Below are positions 26,869 to 35,745 of a DNA stretch of 64,000 nt, piece by piece. Position 1 is the first letter of the stretch, and each line of letters starts with the position of its first letter. The position numbers and the translations under genes were made by a program. The DNA is from Streptomyces sp. cg36 (lineage in GTDB: Bacteria; Actinomycetota; Actinomycetes; Streptomycetales; Streptomycetaceae). The stretch is taken from the NCBI RefSeq assembly GCF_041080675.1, contig NZ_CP163520.1, forward strand, positions 3,100,001 to 3,164,000, in the 5' to 3' direction. The notes below the pieces were generated by a model. The model saw only the letters and a program-made list of their open reading frames with translations. It made no database searches and was not told the DNA's origin.

Positions 26869-27128
26869 CACGGGCCGCGGGGGACGGACGGCCCGCGCGG
26901 ACCGGCGGCCCGCACCGCCGTCCCGGGTGCCCGCCGGGGGTCCGTCGGGGGCCCGTCCATAGCCCGTCCGTGGCAGATTGATTGCCTGTTTGATCACACC
27001 TCGGGACCCCGCGCGAACGAACCGACATCTCGTCGCTACGATGACCGGGGCCGGTGGACCGTACCCGGCCGGGTCAGACCGACAGTCAAGCCGGCCGGCC
27101 CTAGTCCCCGCTCCCGGAGGGTTTTTCC
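26869..27128 (+). promoter_or_regulatory. Leader and promoter region of the sdhCDAB operon
   Basis: This 260-base gap holds no gene. A TACGAT -10-like box lies at 27037-27042, about 87 bases before sdhC, with only a weak -35. The ribosome binding site CCCGGAGGG stands directly before the sdhC GTG. No Rex-type operator was found by eye. Confidence 0.4.
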
Positions 27129-27509
27129 GTGCCGGCTGGAACGCTGTACCGCGGCCGGGAAGGCATGTGGTCGTGGGTGGCTCATCGAGTCACCGGTGTC
27201 CTCATCTTCTTCTTCCTGTTCGTCCATGTCCTCGACACCGCGCTCGTGCGTGTCTCCCCCGAGGACTACGACAAGGTCGTCGCTACCTACAAGACGCCCA
27301 TCGTGGCGCTTCTGGAGTACGGCCTCGTCGCCGCCATCCTCTTCCACGCGCTCAACGGTCTCCGCATCATCGCGGTGGACTTCTGGGCCAAGGGCCCCCG
27401 CTACCAGAAGCAGATGCTGTGGTCCGTCGTGAGCATCTGGCTCATTCTGATGGTCGGCGCGCTGTACCCGGTGCTCGGCCACGCCGCCCGTGAACTGTTC
27501 GGGAGCTGA
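27129..27509 (+). CDS. sdhC: Succinate dehydrogenase cytochrome b556 subunit
   Basis: The 126-residue membrane anchor of complex II starts with GTG after CCCGGAGGG. It has three membrane helices: GVLIFFFLFVHVLDTAL, ALLEYGLVAAILFHALNGLR and MLWSVVSIWLILMVGALYP. Histidines in FVHVLD and FHALNGLR are candidate haem ligands, and RGREGMWSWVAHRVTGV is the typical S/H-R-x-TG quinone-site segment. It is first of four genes in the order CDAB. The 8-base gap to sdhD holds GAGGA for the next start. Confidence 0.95.
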   Translation: MPAGTLYRGREGMWSWVAHRVTGVLIFFFLFVHVLDTALVRVSPEDYDKVVATYKTPIVALLEYGLVAAILFHALNGLRIIAVDFWAKGPRYQKQMLWSVVSIWLILMVGALYPVLGHAARELFGS

Positions 27510-27517
27510 GGACTGAC

Positions 27518-27994
27518 ATGTCTGCCGAAACCACTTCCGCGATCGGCGAGGTCGAGGCCACCGGCCTGTACGACGCCGACAACCCCGCGCCGCTCATCGA
27601 GGCGCCGCGCAAGCGGACCAAGAAGACGCCGAAGTCGACCCGCACCAACTTCGAGCTGTACGGCTGGCTGTTCATGCGGCTGTCCGGCGTCGTCCTGGTC
27701 GTCCTGGTCGTCACGCACCTGTGCATCCAGCTGGTGCTCGACGGCGGCGTCTCCAAGATCGGCTTCGCCTTCGTGGCGGGCCGCTGGGCCAACCCCTTCT
27801 GGCAGGTCTGGGACCTGGCCATGCTGTGGCTGGCGATGCTGCACGGCGCCAACGGCCTGCGCACGGTCATCAACGACTACGCGCAGCGGGACAACACCCG
27901 CTTCTGGCTGAAGATGCTGCTCTACACCGCCACGGTGTTCACCGTCCTGCTGGGCACGCTGGTGATCTTCACCTTCGACCCGAACATCCGCTAG
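27518..27994 (+). CDS. sdhD: Succinate dehydrogenase hydrophobic membrane anchor subunit
   Basis: The 158-residue protein has a 45-residue charged N-terminal arm (PRKRTKKTPKSTRTNF), then three membrane helices, including LVVTHLCIQLVL and LAMLWLAMLHGANGLRTVI, where HGANGLR mirrors the HALNGLR of SdhC and supplies the second haem/quinone side. The start ATG follows GAGGA. With SdhC it anchors the flavoprotein and iron-sulfur subunits to the membrane and passes electrons to menaquinone. Confidence 0.95.
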   Translation: MSAETTSAIGEVEATGLYDADNPAPLIEAPRKRTKKTPKSTRTNFELYGWLFMRLSGVVLVVLVVTHLCIQLVLDGGVSKIGFAFVAGRWANPFWQVWDLAMLWLAMLHGANGLRTVINDYAQRDNTRFWLKMLLYTATVFTVLLGTLVIFTFDPNIR

Positions 27995-28025
27995 GCCACG
28001 GGCTGAGGGACTGAGGAATTCTCTG

Positions 28026-29780
28026 ATGAAGATCCACAAGTACGACACCGTCATCGTCGGCGCCGGCGGCGCCGGCATGCGCGCCGCCATCGAGGCGACG
28101 AAGCGCAGCCGCACCGCCGTGCTGACGAAGCTCTACCCCACGCGTTCCCACACGGGCGCGGCGCAGGGCGGCATGGCCGCCGCGCTCGCCAACGTGGAGG
28201 AGGACAACTGGGAGTGGCACACCTTCGACACGATCAAGGGCGGTGACTACCTGGTCGACCAGGACGCCGCCGAGATCCTGGCGAAGGAGGCCATCGACGC
28301 GGTCCTCGACCTGGAGAAGATGGGCCTGCCGTTCAACCGGACCCCGGACGGCACCATCGACCAGCGCCGCTTCGGCGGCCACTCCCGCAACCACGGCGAG
28401 GCCCCGGTCCGCCGGGCGTGCTACGCCGCGGACCGCACCGGCCACATGATCCTCCAGACGCTGTACCAGAACTGCGTCAAGGAGGGCGTGGAGTTCTTCA
28501 ACGAGTTCTACGTGCTCGACCAGCTCATCACCGAGGTGGACGGCGTCAAGACGTCCGCCGGCGTGGTGGCGTACGAGCTCGCGACCGGCGAGATCCACGT
28601 CTTCCAGGCGAAGTCCGTGATCTACGCGTCCGGCGGCACCGGCAAGTTCTTCAAGGTGACCTCCAACGCGCACACCCTGACCGGTGACGGCCAGGCCGCC
28701 TGCTACCGCCGGGGCCTGCCGCTGGAGGACATGGAGTTCTTCCAGTTCCACCCGACGGGCATCTGGCGCATGGGCATCCTGCTGACGGAGGGCGCCCGCG
28801 GTGAGGGCGGCATCCTCCGCAACAAGGACGGCGAGCGCTTCATGGAGAAGTACGCGCCGGTCATGAAGGACCTCGCGTCCCGTGACGTCGTCTCGCGCTC
28901 CATCTACACGGAGATCCGCGAGGGCCGCGGCTGCGGTCCCGAGGGCGACCACGTCTACCTGGACCTCACGCACCTCCCGCCGGAGCAGCTGGACGCCAAG
29001 CTCCCGGACATCACGGAGTTCGCGCGCACCTACCTGGGCATCGAGCCGTACACGGACCCGATCCCGATCCAGCCCACCGCGCACTACGCCATGGGCGGCA
29101 TCCCGACCAACGTCGAGGGTGAGGTCCTGTCGGACAACACCACCGTCGTGCCGGGTCTGTACGCGGCCGGCGAGGTCGCCTGCGTCTCCGTGCACGGCGC
29201 CAACCGCCTGGGCACCAACTCGCTCCTGGACATCAACGTGTTCGGGCGCCGGGCGGGCATCGCGGCGGCCGAGTACTCGGTGAAGGCCGACTACGTCGAG
29301 CTGCCCGAGAACCCGGCGGAGCTGGTCGAGAACCAGGTCAAGAACCTGCTCGCGTCGACCGGCACCGAGCGGGTCGCGGTGCTCCGCAAGGAGCTGCAGG
29401 AGACCATGGACGCCAACGTCATGGTCTTCCGCACCGAGCAGACGATCAAGACGGCCGTGGAGAAGATCGCGGAGCTCCGCGAGCGCTACAAGAACGTCTC
29501 GGTCCAGGACAAGGGCAAGCGGTTCAACACCGACCTCCTGGAGGCCATCGAGCTGGGCAACCTGCTCGACCTGGCCGAGGTCATGGCCGTGTCGGCCCTG
29601 GCGCGCAAGGAGTCCCGCGGCGGTCACTACCGCGAGGACTACCCCAACCGCGACGACGTCAACTTCATGCGCCACACCATGGCGTACCGCGAGGTCGCGG
29701 ACGGCGGCAAGGACTCGATCCGACTCGACTACAAGCCCGTCGTCCAGACCCGCTACCAGCCGATGGAGCGTAAGTACTGA
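28026..29780 (+). CDS. sdhA: Succinate dehydrogenase flavoprotein subunit
   Basis: The 584-residue catalytic subunit oxidises succinate to fumarate. It shows the FAD Rossmann motif TVIVGAGGAGMRAAIEA, the covalent-FAD histidine in TRSHTGAAQGGM, the substrate-site HPTGIW, the RS-loop, and the late segment HGANRLGTNSLLD. Length and residues are normal for SdhA. Start ATG follows GAGGA at 28013. The stop overlaps the sdhB start by one base (TGATG). Confidence 0.97.
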   Translation: MKIHKYDTVIVGAGGAGMRAAIEATKRSRTAVLTKLYPTRSHTGAAQGGMAAALANVEEDNWEWHTFDTIKGGDYLVDQDAAEILAKEAIDAVLDLEKMGLPFNRTPDGTIDQRRFGGHSRNHGEAPVRRACYAADRTGHMILQTLYQNCVKEGVEFFNEFYVLDQLITEVDGVKTSAGVVAYELATGEIHVFQAKSVIYASGGTGKFFKVTSNAHTLTGDGQAACYRRGLPLEDMEFFQFHPTGIWRMGILLTEGARGEGGILRNKDGERFMEKYAPVMKDLASRDVVSRSIYTEIREGRGCGPEGDHVYLDLTHLPPEQLDAKLPDITEFARTYLGIEPYTDPIPIQPTAHYAMGGIPTNVEGEVLSDNTTVVPGLYAAGEVACVSVHGANRLGTNSLLDINVFGRRAGIAAAEYSVKADYVELPENPAELVENQVKNLLASTGTERVAVLRKELQETMDANVMVFRTEQTIKTAVEKIAELRERYKNVSVQDKGKRFNTDLLEAIELGNLLDLAEVMAVSALARKESRGGHYREDYPNRDDVNFMRHTMAYREVADGGKDSIRLDYKPVVQTRYQPMERKY

Positions 29781-30538
29781 TGGCCACCCCGACCCTGGAC
29801 AAGCTGGAGGCGGAGTCCACCTCCTCCCACCTCATCACGGTCACCTTCCGGATCCGCCGGTTCAACCCGGAGATCTCGGACGAGGCGACGTGGGAGGACT
29901 TCCAGCTGGAGATCGACCCCAAGGAGCGGGTCCTCGACGGCCTGCACAAGATCAAGTGGGACATGGACGGGTCGCTGACCTTCCGCCGCTCCTGCGCGCA
30001 CGGCATCTGCGGCTCGGACGCCATGCGGATCAACGGCAAGAACCGTCTCGCCTGCAAGACGCTGATCAAGGACATCAACCCGGCCAAGCCGATCACGATC
30101 GAGGCCATCAAGGGCCTGACGGTCCTGAAGGACCTGGTCGTGGACATGGACCCGTTCTTCCAGGCGTACCGCGACGTGATGCCCTTCCTCATCACCAAGG
30201 GCAACGAGCCGACGCGCGAGCGCCGGCAGTCCGCCGAGGACCGCGAGCGGTTCGACGACACCACCAAGTGCATCCTGTGCGCCGCGTGCACGTCGTCCTG
30301 CCCGGTCTTCTGGAACGACGGCCAGTACTTCGGTCCGGCCGCGATCGTCAACGCGCACCGCTTCATCTTCGACTCGCGCGACGAGGCCGGTGAGCAGCGG
30401 CTGGAGATCCTGAACGACAAGGACGGCGTGTGGCGCTGCCGCACCACGTTCAACTGCACCGACGCGTGCCCGCGTGGCATCGAGGTCACCAAGGCGATCC
30501 AGGAAGTCAAGCGTGCGCTGATCACGCGCCGCTTCTGA
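29780..30538 (+). CDS. sdhB: Succinate dehydrogenase iron-sulfur subunit
   Basis: The 252-residue protein carries the three clusters of complex II: [2Fe-2S] in RSCAHGICGSDAM with later LACKT, [4Fe-4S] in CILCAACTSSCPVFW and [3Fe-4S] in CRTTFNCTDACPRGI. It transfers electrons from SdhA to the membrane subunits. It is the last gene of the operon, and a strong hairpin follows 22 bases after the stop. Confidence 0.97.
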   Translation: MATPTLDKLEAESTSSHLITVTFRIRRFNPEISDEATWEDFQLEIDPKERVLDGLHKIKWDMDGSLTFRRSCAHGICGSDAMRINGKNRLACKTLIKDINPAKPITIEAIKGLTVLKDLVVDMDPFFQAYRDVMPFLITKGNEPTRERRQSAEDRERFDDTTKCILCAACTSSCPVFWNDGQYFGPAAIVNAHRFIFDSRDEAGEQRLEILNDKDGVWRCRTTFNCTDACPRGIEVTKAIQEVKRALITRRF

Positions 30539-30560
30539 GGTTCCGCGCCGCAGGCGTACG

Positions 30561-30595
30561 AGGGCCCCGCTTCCCGTGAGGGAGGCGGGGCCCTT
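30561..30595 (+). terminator. Terminator of the sdh operon
   Basis: A hairpin with arms built from AGGGCCCCGC-TTCCC and GGGAG-GCGGGGCCCT, with loop GTGA, lies 22 bases past sdhB and is followed by TT. Confidence 0.8.
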
Positions 30596-30626
30596 CGCGT
30601 ACCCAAGCGGGTCGCCTCGTCCGCGG

Positions 30627-30690
30627 ACCGTGGTGGGTCGCTCGCGCGGTTCCCCGCGCGCCTGGGTACGGAGAGACGCGAGCAACCCCC
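30627..30690. repeat. Dispersed intergenic repeat copy between sdhB and the marR gene
   Basis: The segment CTCGCGCGGTTCCCCGCGCG is another copy of the element seen four times at 182-459. The short continuation AGACGCGAGCAACCCC is partly complementary to the start of the element, so the copy can fold. Confidence 0.55.
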
Positions 30691-30720
30691 GCGCCGCCCC
30701 CAAGTGCCCGCGGTCGGGGC

Positions 30721-31236
30721 TCAGCCCCCCTCGGCGACCACCATGATCCGGCGCAGCATGTCGTTCAGCCGCTCCCGTTCCCCGGGCGACAGCGCGCCCA
30801 GGACCCGGGACTCCTCGTCCCCCAGCATGTCCATCGCGCCCCGCCAGGTCGCCCGGCCGGGCTCGGTCAGCTCGACGTGGACACGGCGCCGGTCGGTCGT
30901 GGAGGGCGTGCGGCGCACGAAGCCGCGCCGCTCCAGCGCGTCCAGGCGCCCGGTGACGGACGCGGGCGCGAGGTCGAGGTCGGCGGCCAGCTGCGACGGC
31001 GTCGCCGTGCCGCCGCGCCCCGCCAGCTTGTGCAGGGTGTCGAACTCGGTGCGCTCCAGCGCGAAGTCCACCAGGGACTGCTCCCGCACCCGGGTGAGGT
31101 GGACGGAGAGCCTCTTCATCCGGGTCACCGCGCCCTCGACGACCGGATCGAGTCCGGGCAGGACCGGCAGCCACCGCTCCACGTGCCCCTGGGTCCAGTC
31201 GCGCGCCCCGCCGGCTTCGGCTTCTTCGTGCTCCAT
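30721..31236 (-). CDS. MarR family transcriptional regulator
   Basis: The 171-residue protein has a MarR winged helix: LHKLAGRGGTATPSQLAADL, ASVTGRLDALERRGFVRRTP and the wing TDRRRVHVELT. The N-terminal helix is longer than usual. The gene is divergent from an MFS exporter gene. A TACGAT -10 box lies exactly six bases before the ATG with no ribosome binding site, so the message is likely leaderless. Palindromes in the shared intergenic region are likely operators. Repression of the exporter until a drug-like ligand binds is inferred from arrangement. Confidence 0.9.
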   Translation of the reverse strand: MEHEEAEAGGARDWTQGHVERWLPVLPGLDPVVEGAVTRMKRLSVHLTRVREQSLVDFALERTEFDTLHKLAGRGGTATPSQLAADLDLAPASVTGRLDALERRGFVRRTPSTTDRRRVHVELTEPGRATWRGAMDMLGDEESRVLGALSPGERERLNDMLRRIMVVAEGG

Positions 31237-31242
31237 GCCCCG

Positions 31243-31315
31243 ATCGTACGGGCCCGCGGCGGTTCCTTCGGCACCAGATATTTCGTTGACGAATTATTCG
31301 GTACCGAAATATATT
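31243..31315. promoter_or_regulatory. Divergent marR/MFS promoters with two palindromic operators
   Basis: Minus-strand -10 TACGAT is at 31243-31248. For the MFS gene, -35 TTGACG (31286-31291) and -10 TATATT (31310-31315) are 18 apart. TTCGTTGACGAA (31282-31293) and the perfect palindrome TTCGGTACCGAA (31297-31308) are 15 bases apart centre to centre and cover this promoter. These are probable MarR binding sites. Confidence 0.7.
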
Positions 31316-31322
31316 CATCGCC

Positions 31323-32567
31323 ATGTCCACGCCCTCCCTGCCGCATCCCCTGCGCACCCGCTCGTTCCGGCTGCTCTTCGCCGGCCGCTGCCTGTCCATG
31401 CTGGGCGACGCGGTCGTGCCCGCCGCGCTCTCGCTCGCGGTCTACATGGCCACCGGCTCCACCGCCGACCTCGCCCTGGTGCTCGGCTGCGCGATGCTCC
31501 CCCGACTGCTCCTCCTGCCCGTCGGCGGGGTCGCGGGCGACCGCTTCAACGCCCGTACGGTCGCGCTCACCACCGACTGCGTGCGGTGCGCCACCCAGCT
31601 CTTCGTCGGCGTCGAACTGCTCGGCGGCGACCCCCGGCTCTGGCAGATCGCGCTCGCCGAGGCGCTCGGCGGCGCCGCCTCCGCGTTCGCCATGCCCGCG
31701 CTGGCCCCCCTGCTCACCGGCACGGTCGAGGAGGAGAACCGGCGCCGCGCCAACGCCCTGATGGGCGTGGTCAACAGCACCACCCGGGTGGCGGGCCCGA
31801 CGCTCGCGGGCGTCCTGATCCTCACCGCCGGACCCGGCTGGGCGTTCGTCCTGGACTCCGCCTCCTTCGCGGCCAGCGCCCTCCTGCTGAGCGCGATCCG
31901 GGTGCGGCACGTGCCGCCGGAGCGGCGCTCGCTGGTCGCCGACCTCAAGGAGGGCTGGGGCGAGGTCCGCTCCCGCGACTGGTACTGGAGCAGCCTGATC
32001 GCGCACTCCGCCTGGAACGGCGCCGCCGCCGTGCTGCTGACCCTCGGCCCGGCCATCGCCTTCCAGGAGTTCGACGGCAAGGGGTTCTGGCTGGCCTTCC
32101 TCCAGACGGGGGCCGTCGGTCTGCTCCTGGGCTCGGTGCTGGCGGGCCGCGCCCGCCCCCGGCGCCCGATCCTGACGGCCAACCTGGGCCTCGCCACCTA
32201 CGCCCTGCCGCTGACCCTGCTCGCCGTCTCCGCCCCGGCCCCGCTGGCCATCGCCGCGTACGGGATCGCCCAGGCGGGCCTCGGCTTCCTCTCCCCCGTC
32301 TGGGAGACCTCGGTCCAGTCGGCCATCCCCGCCCACACCCTGGCCCGGGTCACCTCGTACGACTGGCTCCTCTCGCTCGCCGCGGCCCCCGTCGGCTACG
32401 CGCTGGCCCCGGTCGCCGCCGACGCCTGGGGGGCCGAGGTGCCGCTGCTCGCCGCGGCGGTCCTGGTGGGCGGCGCCTGCCTGGCGACGACGCTGGCCCC
32501 CGGGGTGCGCCACTTCGGCCGCCCGGCGCCCGAGGAGGCCCCGGCGCTCTCCACCACCGCGGCCTGA
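31323..32567 (+). CDS. MFS transporter (drug or metabolite exporter)
   Basis: The 414-residue protein has about twelve membrane helices. It starts with SFRLLFAGRCLSMLGDAVVP and has the loop motif GGVAGDRFNARTV (MFS motif A) after the second helix, plus a central cytoplasmic loop near VPPERRSLVADLKEGWGEVR. This is the DHA3/enterobactin-exporter-like group. The ATG at 31323 lies at the predicted transcription start, so the message is leaderless. It is paired with a divergent MarR repressor. Substrate not predictable. Confidence 0.88.
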   Translation: MSTPSLPHPLRTRSFRLLFAGRCLSMLGDAVVPAALSLAVYMATGSTADLALVLGCAMLPRLLLLPVGGVAGDRFNARTVALTTDCVRCATQLFVGVELLGGDPRLWQIALAEALGGAASAFAMPALAPLLTGTVEEENRRRANALMGVVNSTTRVAGPTLAGVLILTAGPGWAFVLDSASFAASALLLSAIRVRHVPPERRSLVADLKEGWGEVRSRDWYWSSLIAHSAWNGAAAVLLTLGPAIAFQEFDGKGFWLAFLQTGAVGLLLGSVLAGRARPRRPILTANLGLATYALPLTLLAVSAPAPLAIAAYGIAQAGLGFLSPVWETSVQSAIPAHTLARVTSYDWLLSLAAAPVGYALAPVAADAWGAEVPLLAAAVLVGGACLATTLAPGVRHFGRPAPEEAPALSTTAA

Positions 32568-32671
32568 ACGCCACGGGCGCACCCGGCCGGGCGCCCGCCT
32601 CCGGCGGGGTGTGCCCTGCCGCGACCCCGGCCTGCGACGGCGCCCGTCCACCGGCCGATTAGGCTCGTCCC

Positions 32672-33496
32672 GTGCCAGCAGAGAACGCGCGCGTCCCCGC
32701 CGAGTCCGAGCCCGCCTTGAGCGACGACACCGTCAAGAGCGAGGCGGGCCCCGCCAAGGGCGAACAGACCCGCACCCTGATCCTGGAGACCGCCATGCGG
32801 CTCTTCCAGGAGCTGGGTTACGACAAGACCACCATGCGGGCGATCGCCAAGGAGGCCGGGGTCTCCGTCGGCAACGCGTACTACTACTTCGCCGGCAAGG
32901 AACACCTCATCCAGGGCTTCTACGACCGGATCGCCGCCGAGCACCAGGCGGCGGTGCGGGACGTGCTCGACCGGGAGACGGACCTGGAGGCGCGGCTGGC
33001 CGGGGTGCTGAGCGCCTGGCTGGACATCGCGGCCCCGTACCACGAGTTCGCCGCGCAGTTCTTCAAGAACGCGGCGGACCCGGACAGTCCGCTCAGCCCG
33101 TTCTCGCCGGAGTCCGAGCACGCCCGCGAGGCGGCCATCGACGTGCACCGCGAGGTGCTGGCCGGGACGAGGACCAAGGTCCCGGCGGAACTCGTGGACG
33201 TGCTGCCGGAGTTGATGTGGCTGTCCCAGATGGGCCTGGTGCTGTACTGGGTCTTCGACCGCTCCGAGGGCCGCGAGCGCAGCTACCGGCTCGCCGCGCG
33301 CGGCGCCAAGCTCACCACGCGCGGTGTCGTGCTGGCCCGCTTCCGGGTGCTGCGCCCGCTCGTCCACGAGGTGCACGAGCTGTTCCGGGACTTCCTGCCG
33401 GGCATGGCGCAGGCGGCCACGGCCCGCAAGAAGCCCGCGGACGGCAAGCCGGCGAAGAGCGCGAAGACGGGGCGGACGGCGAAGGCCGAGCGGTGA
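32672..33496 (+). CDS. TetR family transcriptional regulator
   Basis: The 274-residue protein has a 30-residue disordered N-terminus, a TetR helix-turn-helix at about 35-80 (AMRLFQELGYDKTTMRAIAK, VSVGNAYYYFAGKEHLIQGF), a large ligand domain and an unusual Lys/Ala-rich C-terminal tail (ARKKPADGKPAKSAKTGRTA). TAGGCT lies six bases before the GTG, indicating a leaderless message. It stands alone between convergent and divergent neighbours, so its targets are not evident. Confidence 0.88.
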   Translation: MPAENARVPAESEPALSDDTVKSEAGPAKGEQTRTLILETAMRLFQELGYDKTTMRAIAKEAGVSVGNAYYYFAGKEHLIQGFYDRIAAEHQAAVRDVLDRETDLEARLAGVLSAWLDIAAPYHEFAAQFFKNAADPDSPLSPFSPESEHAREAAIDVHREVLAGTRTKVPAELVDVLPELMWLSQMGLVLYWVFDRSEGRERSYRLAARGAKLTTRGVVLARFRVLRPLVHEVHELFRDFLPGMAQAATARKKPADGKPAKSAKTGRTAKAER

Positions 33497-33540
33497 CCCC
33501 GCCCGGCCCGCGGCCCGTGCGCCCCGGGCCCGTCCGCTCC

Positions 33541-33567
33541 GAACGGCCCGCCCGGGGCGGGCCGTTC
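33541..33567. terminator. Bidirectional hairpin between the convergent tetR and solute-binding genes
   Basis: Perfect 12-base arms GAACGGCCCGCC and GGCGGGCCGTTC surround a three-base loop, 45 bases after the TetR stop and 9 bases from the opposing stop codon. Confidence 0.8.
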
Positions 33568-33575
33568 GGCGTCCG

Positions 33576-35132
33576 TCAGATCCAGCCGAGCTCCCACAGC
33601 CGCCACACACCGGTGCCGTCCGAGAGGTACTGCAGTCCGCCGACGCTGCGGCTGCTCACCACGTAGTCCTTGCCCTGCCAGAGCGGGATCAGCGGCACGT
33701 CCGCGGCCACCTTGTCCTGGAGCGCCTTGAAGTCGTCGGCGGTCCGGCCCCGGTCGCTGAACTGCTGGGTGTGCTGGATGATCTCGTCGACGGTCTTGTC
33801 GGAGTACCCGGTGTGGAGGCTGTTGCCGGTGCCGACGAGCGGCTGGCTGAAGTTGTCCGGGTCCGGGAAGTCCGCCACCCAGCCCGCGGTGTACGCGTCG
33901 TACACACCGGCCGCGTAGTTCTTCTGCATCTTGGGCCAGTCGGCCTCGGCGATCAGCTCGACGTCGAAGAGGCCGCCGTTCTCCAGCTGCTTCTTCAGCA
34001 GCTCCGCCTCGGCGCCGTTGGGGCCGAGCTTGCGGTAGGCGAGCGTGAACTTGACCGGGGTCTCCACGTTCGCCGCCTTCAGCAGCCCCTTCGCCTTGGC
34101 CACGTCCACCTTGGGGTAGGCGTCGAAGAAGGCCGTGCTGTGGCCGGTGAAGCCCTGCGGGATCAGCGAGAACAGCGGCTCCACCGTGCCGTCGTACACC
34201 CCGGAGGCCAGCGCCGGGCGGTCGATCAGCGCGGCCAGCGCCTGGCGGACCTTGACCTTCGCCAGCGGGCGGCCGGAGCGGACGTTGATGTTCAGGTTGC
34301 GGGTCTCGGCGCCCGGCGTCTCGCTGATGCGGATGTTCGGGTCGCCCGGCGACAGCTTGGACAGCACGCTCGGCGGCATCTGCCGGTACGCCACCTCGAC
34401 CTGCTTGTCCGTCCAGCCCTTGTTGAGCTGGTCGGACTCCTTGTAGAAGTGGATGCGGACCGGCAGGCCCTTCTTGGTGACCGCGCCCTTGTAGTGCGGG
34501 TTGGGCTCCAGCTCGGCGCTGCGGCCCTGCTCGAACGACTTCAGCAGGTACGGGCCGGAGCCCACCACGGTGTCGCCGTCGCGCAGCTCCTTCTCCGGGT
34601 ACTCCTCGGGGTCGACGATCGCCCCGGCGCCGGTCGCCAGCTTGGACGGGAAGGTCGCGTCCTTGGCCTTCAGGTTGAACGTGACGGTGTCGCCCTCGGC
34701 CTGCACCGACCCGAGGGCCGAGAGCAGCGCGGCCGGGCCGACATCGCTGTGGATCTTCATCACCCGGTCGAACGAGTACTTCACGTCCTTGGTGGTGATC
34801 TTGCGGCCGGACGAGAAGACCAGGTCGTCCCGGAGGACGCACTGATAGGTCGTCAGCTTCAGCCCGATGAACTTGCAGCTCTTGGCCGCGTCCGGCACCG
34901 GCACCGCCGAGCCGGGTCTGAACGTGAGCAGCGACTGGTAGACGTTGCTGTACAGCGCCCAGGATCCGGCGTCATAGGCGCCGGCCGGGTCGAGGGACGT
35001 GATCACGTCCGTGGTCCCGACCGAGATCGGGTCCTTCTTCTGCTCGTCGGACGGCAGCAGCTGCCATCCCCCCACACCAGCGACCAGCGCAACTGCACAA
35101 ATCGCCACAATCCGTATACGGATCGACCGCAT
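33576..35132 (-). CDS. Orphan peptide-type ABC transporter substrate-binding protein (family 5)
   Basis: The 518-residue protein has the SBP_bac_5 layout: DVITSLDPAGAYDAGSWALY near residue 43, DDLVFSSGRKITTKDVKYSFDRVM, GSGPYLLKSFEQGR, VRQALAALIDRPAL and a C-terminal IPLWQGKDYVVSS. The N-terminus is a positively charged segment and one hydrophobic helix (IVAICAVALVAGVGGWQLL) without a lipobox Cys, so it is membrane-anchored or secreted rather than a lipoprotein. ATG at 35132 follows AAGGAG. No permease or ATPase genes adjoin it, so it either serves a transporter encoded elsewhere or acts as a sensor or chaperone. Confidence 0.88.
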   Translation of the reverse strand: MRSIRIRIVAICAVALVAGVGGWQLLPSDEQKKDPISVGTTDVITSLDPAGAYDAGSWALYSNVYQSLLTFRPGSAVPVPDAAKSCKFIGLKLTTYQCVLRDDLVFSSGRKITTKDVKYSFDRVMKIHSDVGPAALLSALGSVQAEGDTVTFNLKAKDATFPSKLATGAGAIVDPEEYPEKELRDGDTVVGSGPYLLKSFEQGRSAELEPNPHYKGAVTKKGLPVRIHFYKESDQLNKGWTDKQVEVAYRQMPPSVLSKLSPGDPNIRISETPGAETRNLNINVRSGRPLAKVKVRQALAALIDRPALASGVYDGTVEPLFSLIPQGFTGHSTAFFDAYPKVDVAKAKGLLKAANVETPVKFTLAYRKLGPNGAEAELLKKQLENGGLFDVELIAEADWPKMQKNYAAGVYDAYTAGWVADFPDPDNFSQPLVGTGNSLHTGYSDKTVDEIIQHTQQFSDRGRTADDFKALQDKVAADVPLIPLWQGKDYVVSSRSVGGLQYLSDGTGVWRLWELGWI

Positions 35133-35325
35133 TGCCGTGCTCTCCTTGGAACGCCCACCCCAACCAGGCGTGCCGAACCCCCTCGCGCAACACCTGTGAT
35201 CGCGCTCACCCAATCACACGGGTTTCACTTCCGGAAGGGAAAATCTTCACTACACAGCTACTCGTTAGCCGGGCGTGACAAGGGGATGCGCATCGGTCGT
35301 TAGCGCTCTGTGACGTGGGAAGCCT

Positions 35326-35568
35326 TCACTCCCCGGCCCGGCGCGCCGCCCGCACTCCCCGGAACCCCAGCACCCCGATGGCCGTTCCCAGTGCGAACGA
35401 GACCACCGCGAGCGTCAGGTGCACCCAGAAGTAGGCCGTCGGGCTGCCGTCGTCGAAAGCCAGCCCGCTGGCGTCCTTCCAGAGGTTCTTCACGAAGGTC
35501 GTCCAGACGATCCAGGACCACGCGCCGAAGGCGAGCAGGAACCACGAGACGCGGGGGCTGAGCTTCAT
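35326..35568 (-). CDS. Small two-helix membrane protein, SCO4848 family
   Basis: The 80-residue protein has two membrane helices, SWFLLAFGAWSWIVWTTFV and FWVHLTLAVVSFALGTAIGV, joined by a charged loop with KNLWKDASGLAFDDGSPT, and a short Arg-rich C-terminus. It matches the SCO4848-type membrane family conserved beside the D,D-carboxypeptidase gene in Streptomyces. ATG at 35568 follows a GGAAG sequence. Function unknown; conserved position suggests an envelope role. Confidence 0.82.
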   Translation of the reverse strand: MKLSPRVSWFLLAFGAWSWIVWTTFVKNLWKDASGLAFDDGSPTAYFWVHLTLAVVSFALGTAIGVLGFRGVRAARRAGE

Positions 35569-35709
35569 GACGGGGCTTCCTTCGGACGGGGAATCTGCCC
35601 TCCCAGTATGGGGACAGCACGGATTCCGGCCGTCCGCACCCCCACGGACCCACCCGTGGCGGAGCACAGCCGGGCGGGTGGCGACTCCCGGCGGGTCACC
35701 ACGCCGGTG

Positions 35710-35738
35710 TTCGGATCGTCCGGCCCGACCTGTACGTT
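35710..35738 (+). promoter_or_regulatory. Promoter of the D,D-carboxypeptidase gene (leaderless)
   Basis: TTCGGA (35710-35715) and TACGTT (35733-35738) are 17 bases apart. Transcription would begin seven to eight bases later at the GTG start codon at 35746, and no ribosome binding site is present. Confidence 0.55.
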
Positions 35739-35745
35739 CTCGTCC

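Noticed and set aside
35110..35123. Perfect palindrome ATCCGTATACGGAT
   Set aside because: It lies inside the first codons of the solute-binding protein gene and encodes the RIRI segment; no second copy was found. An operator cannot be excluded, but support is weak.
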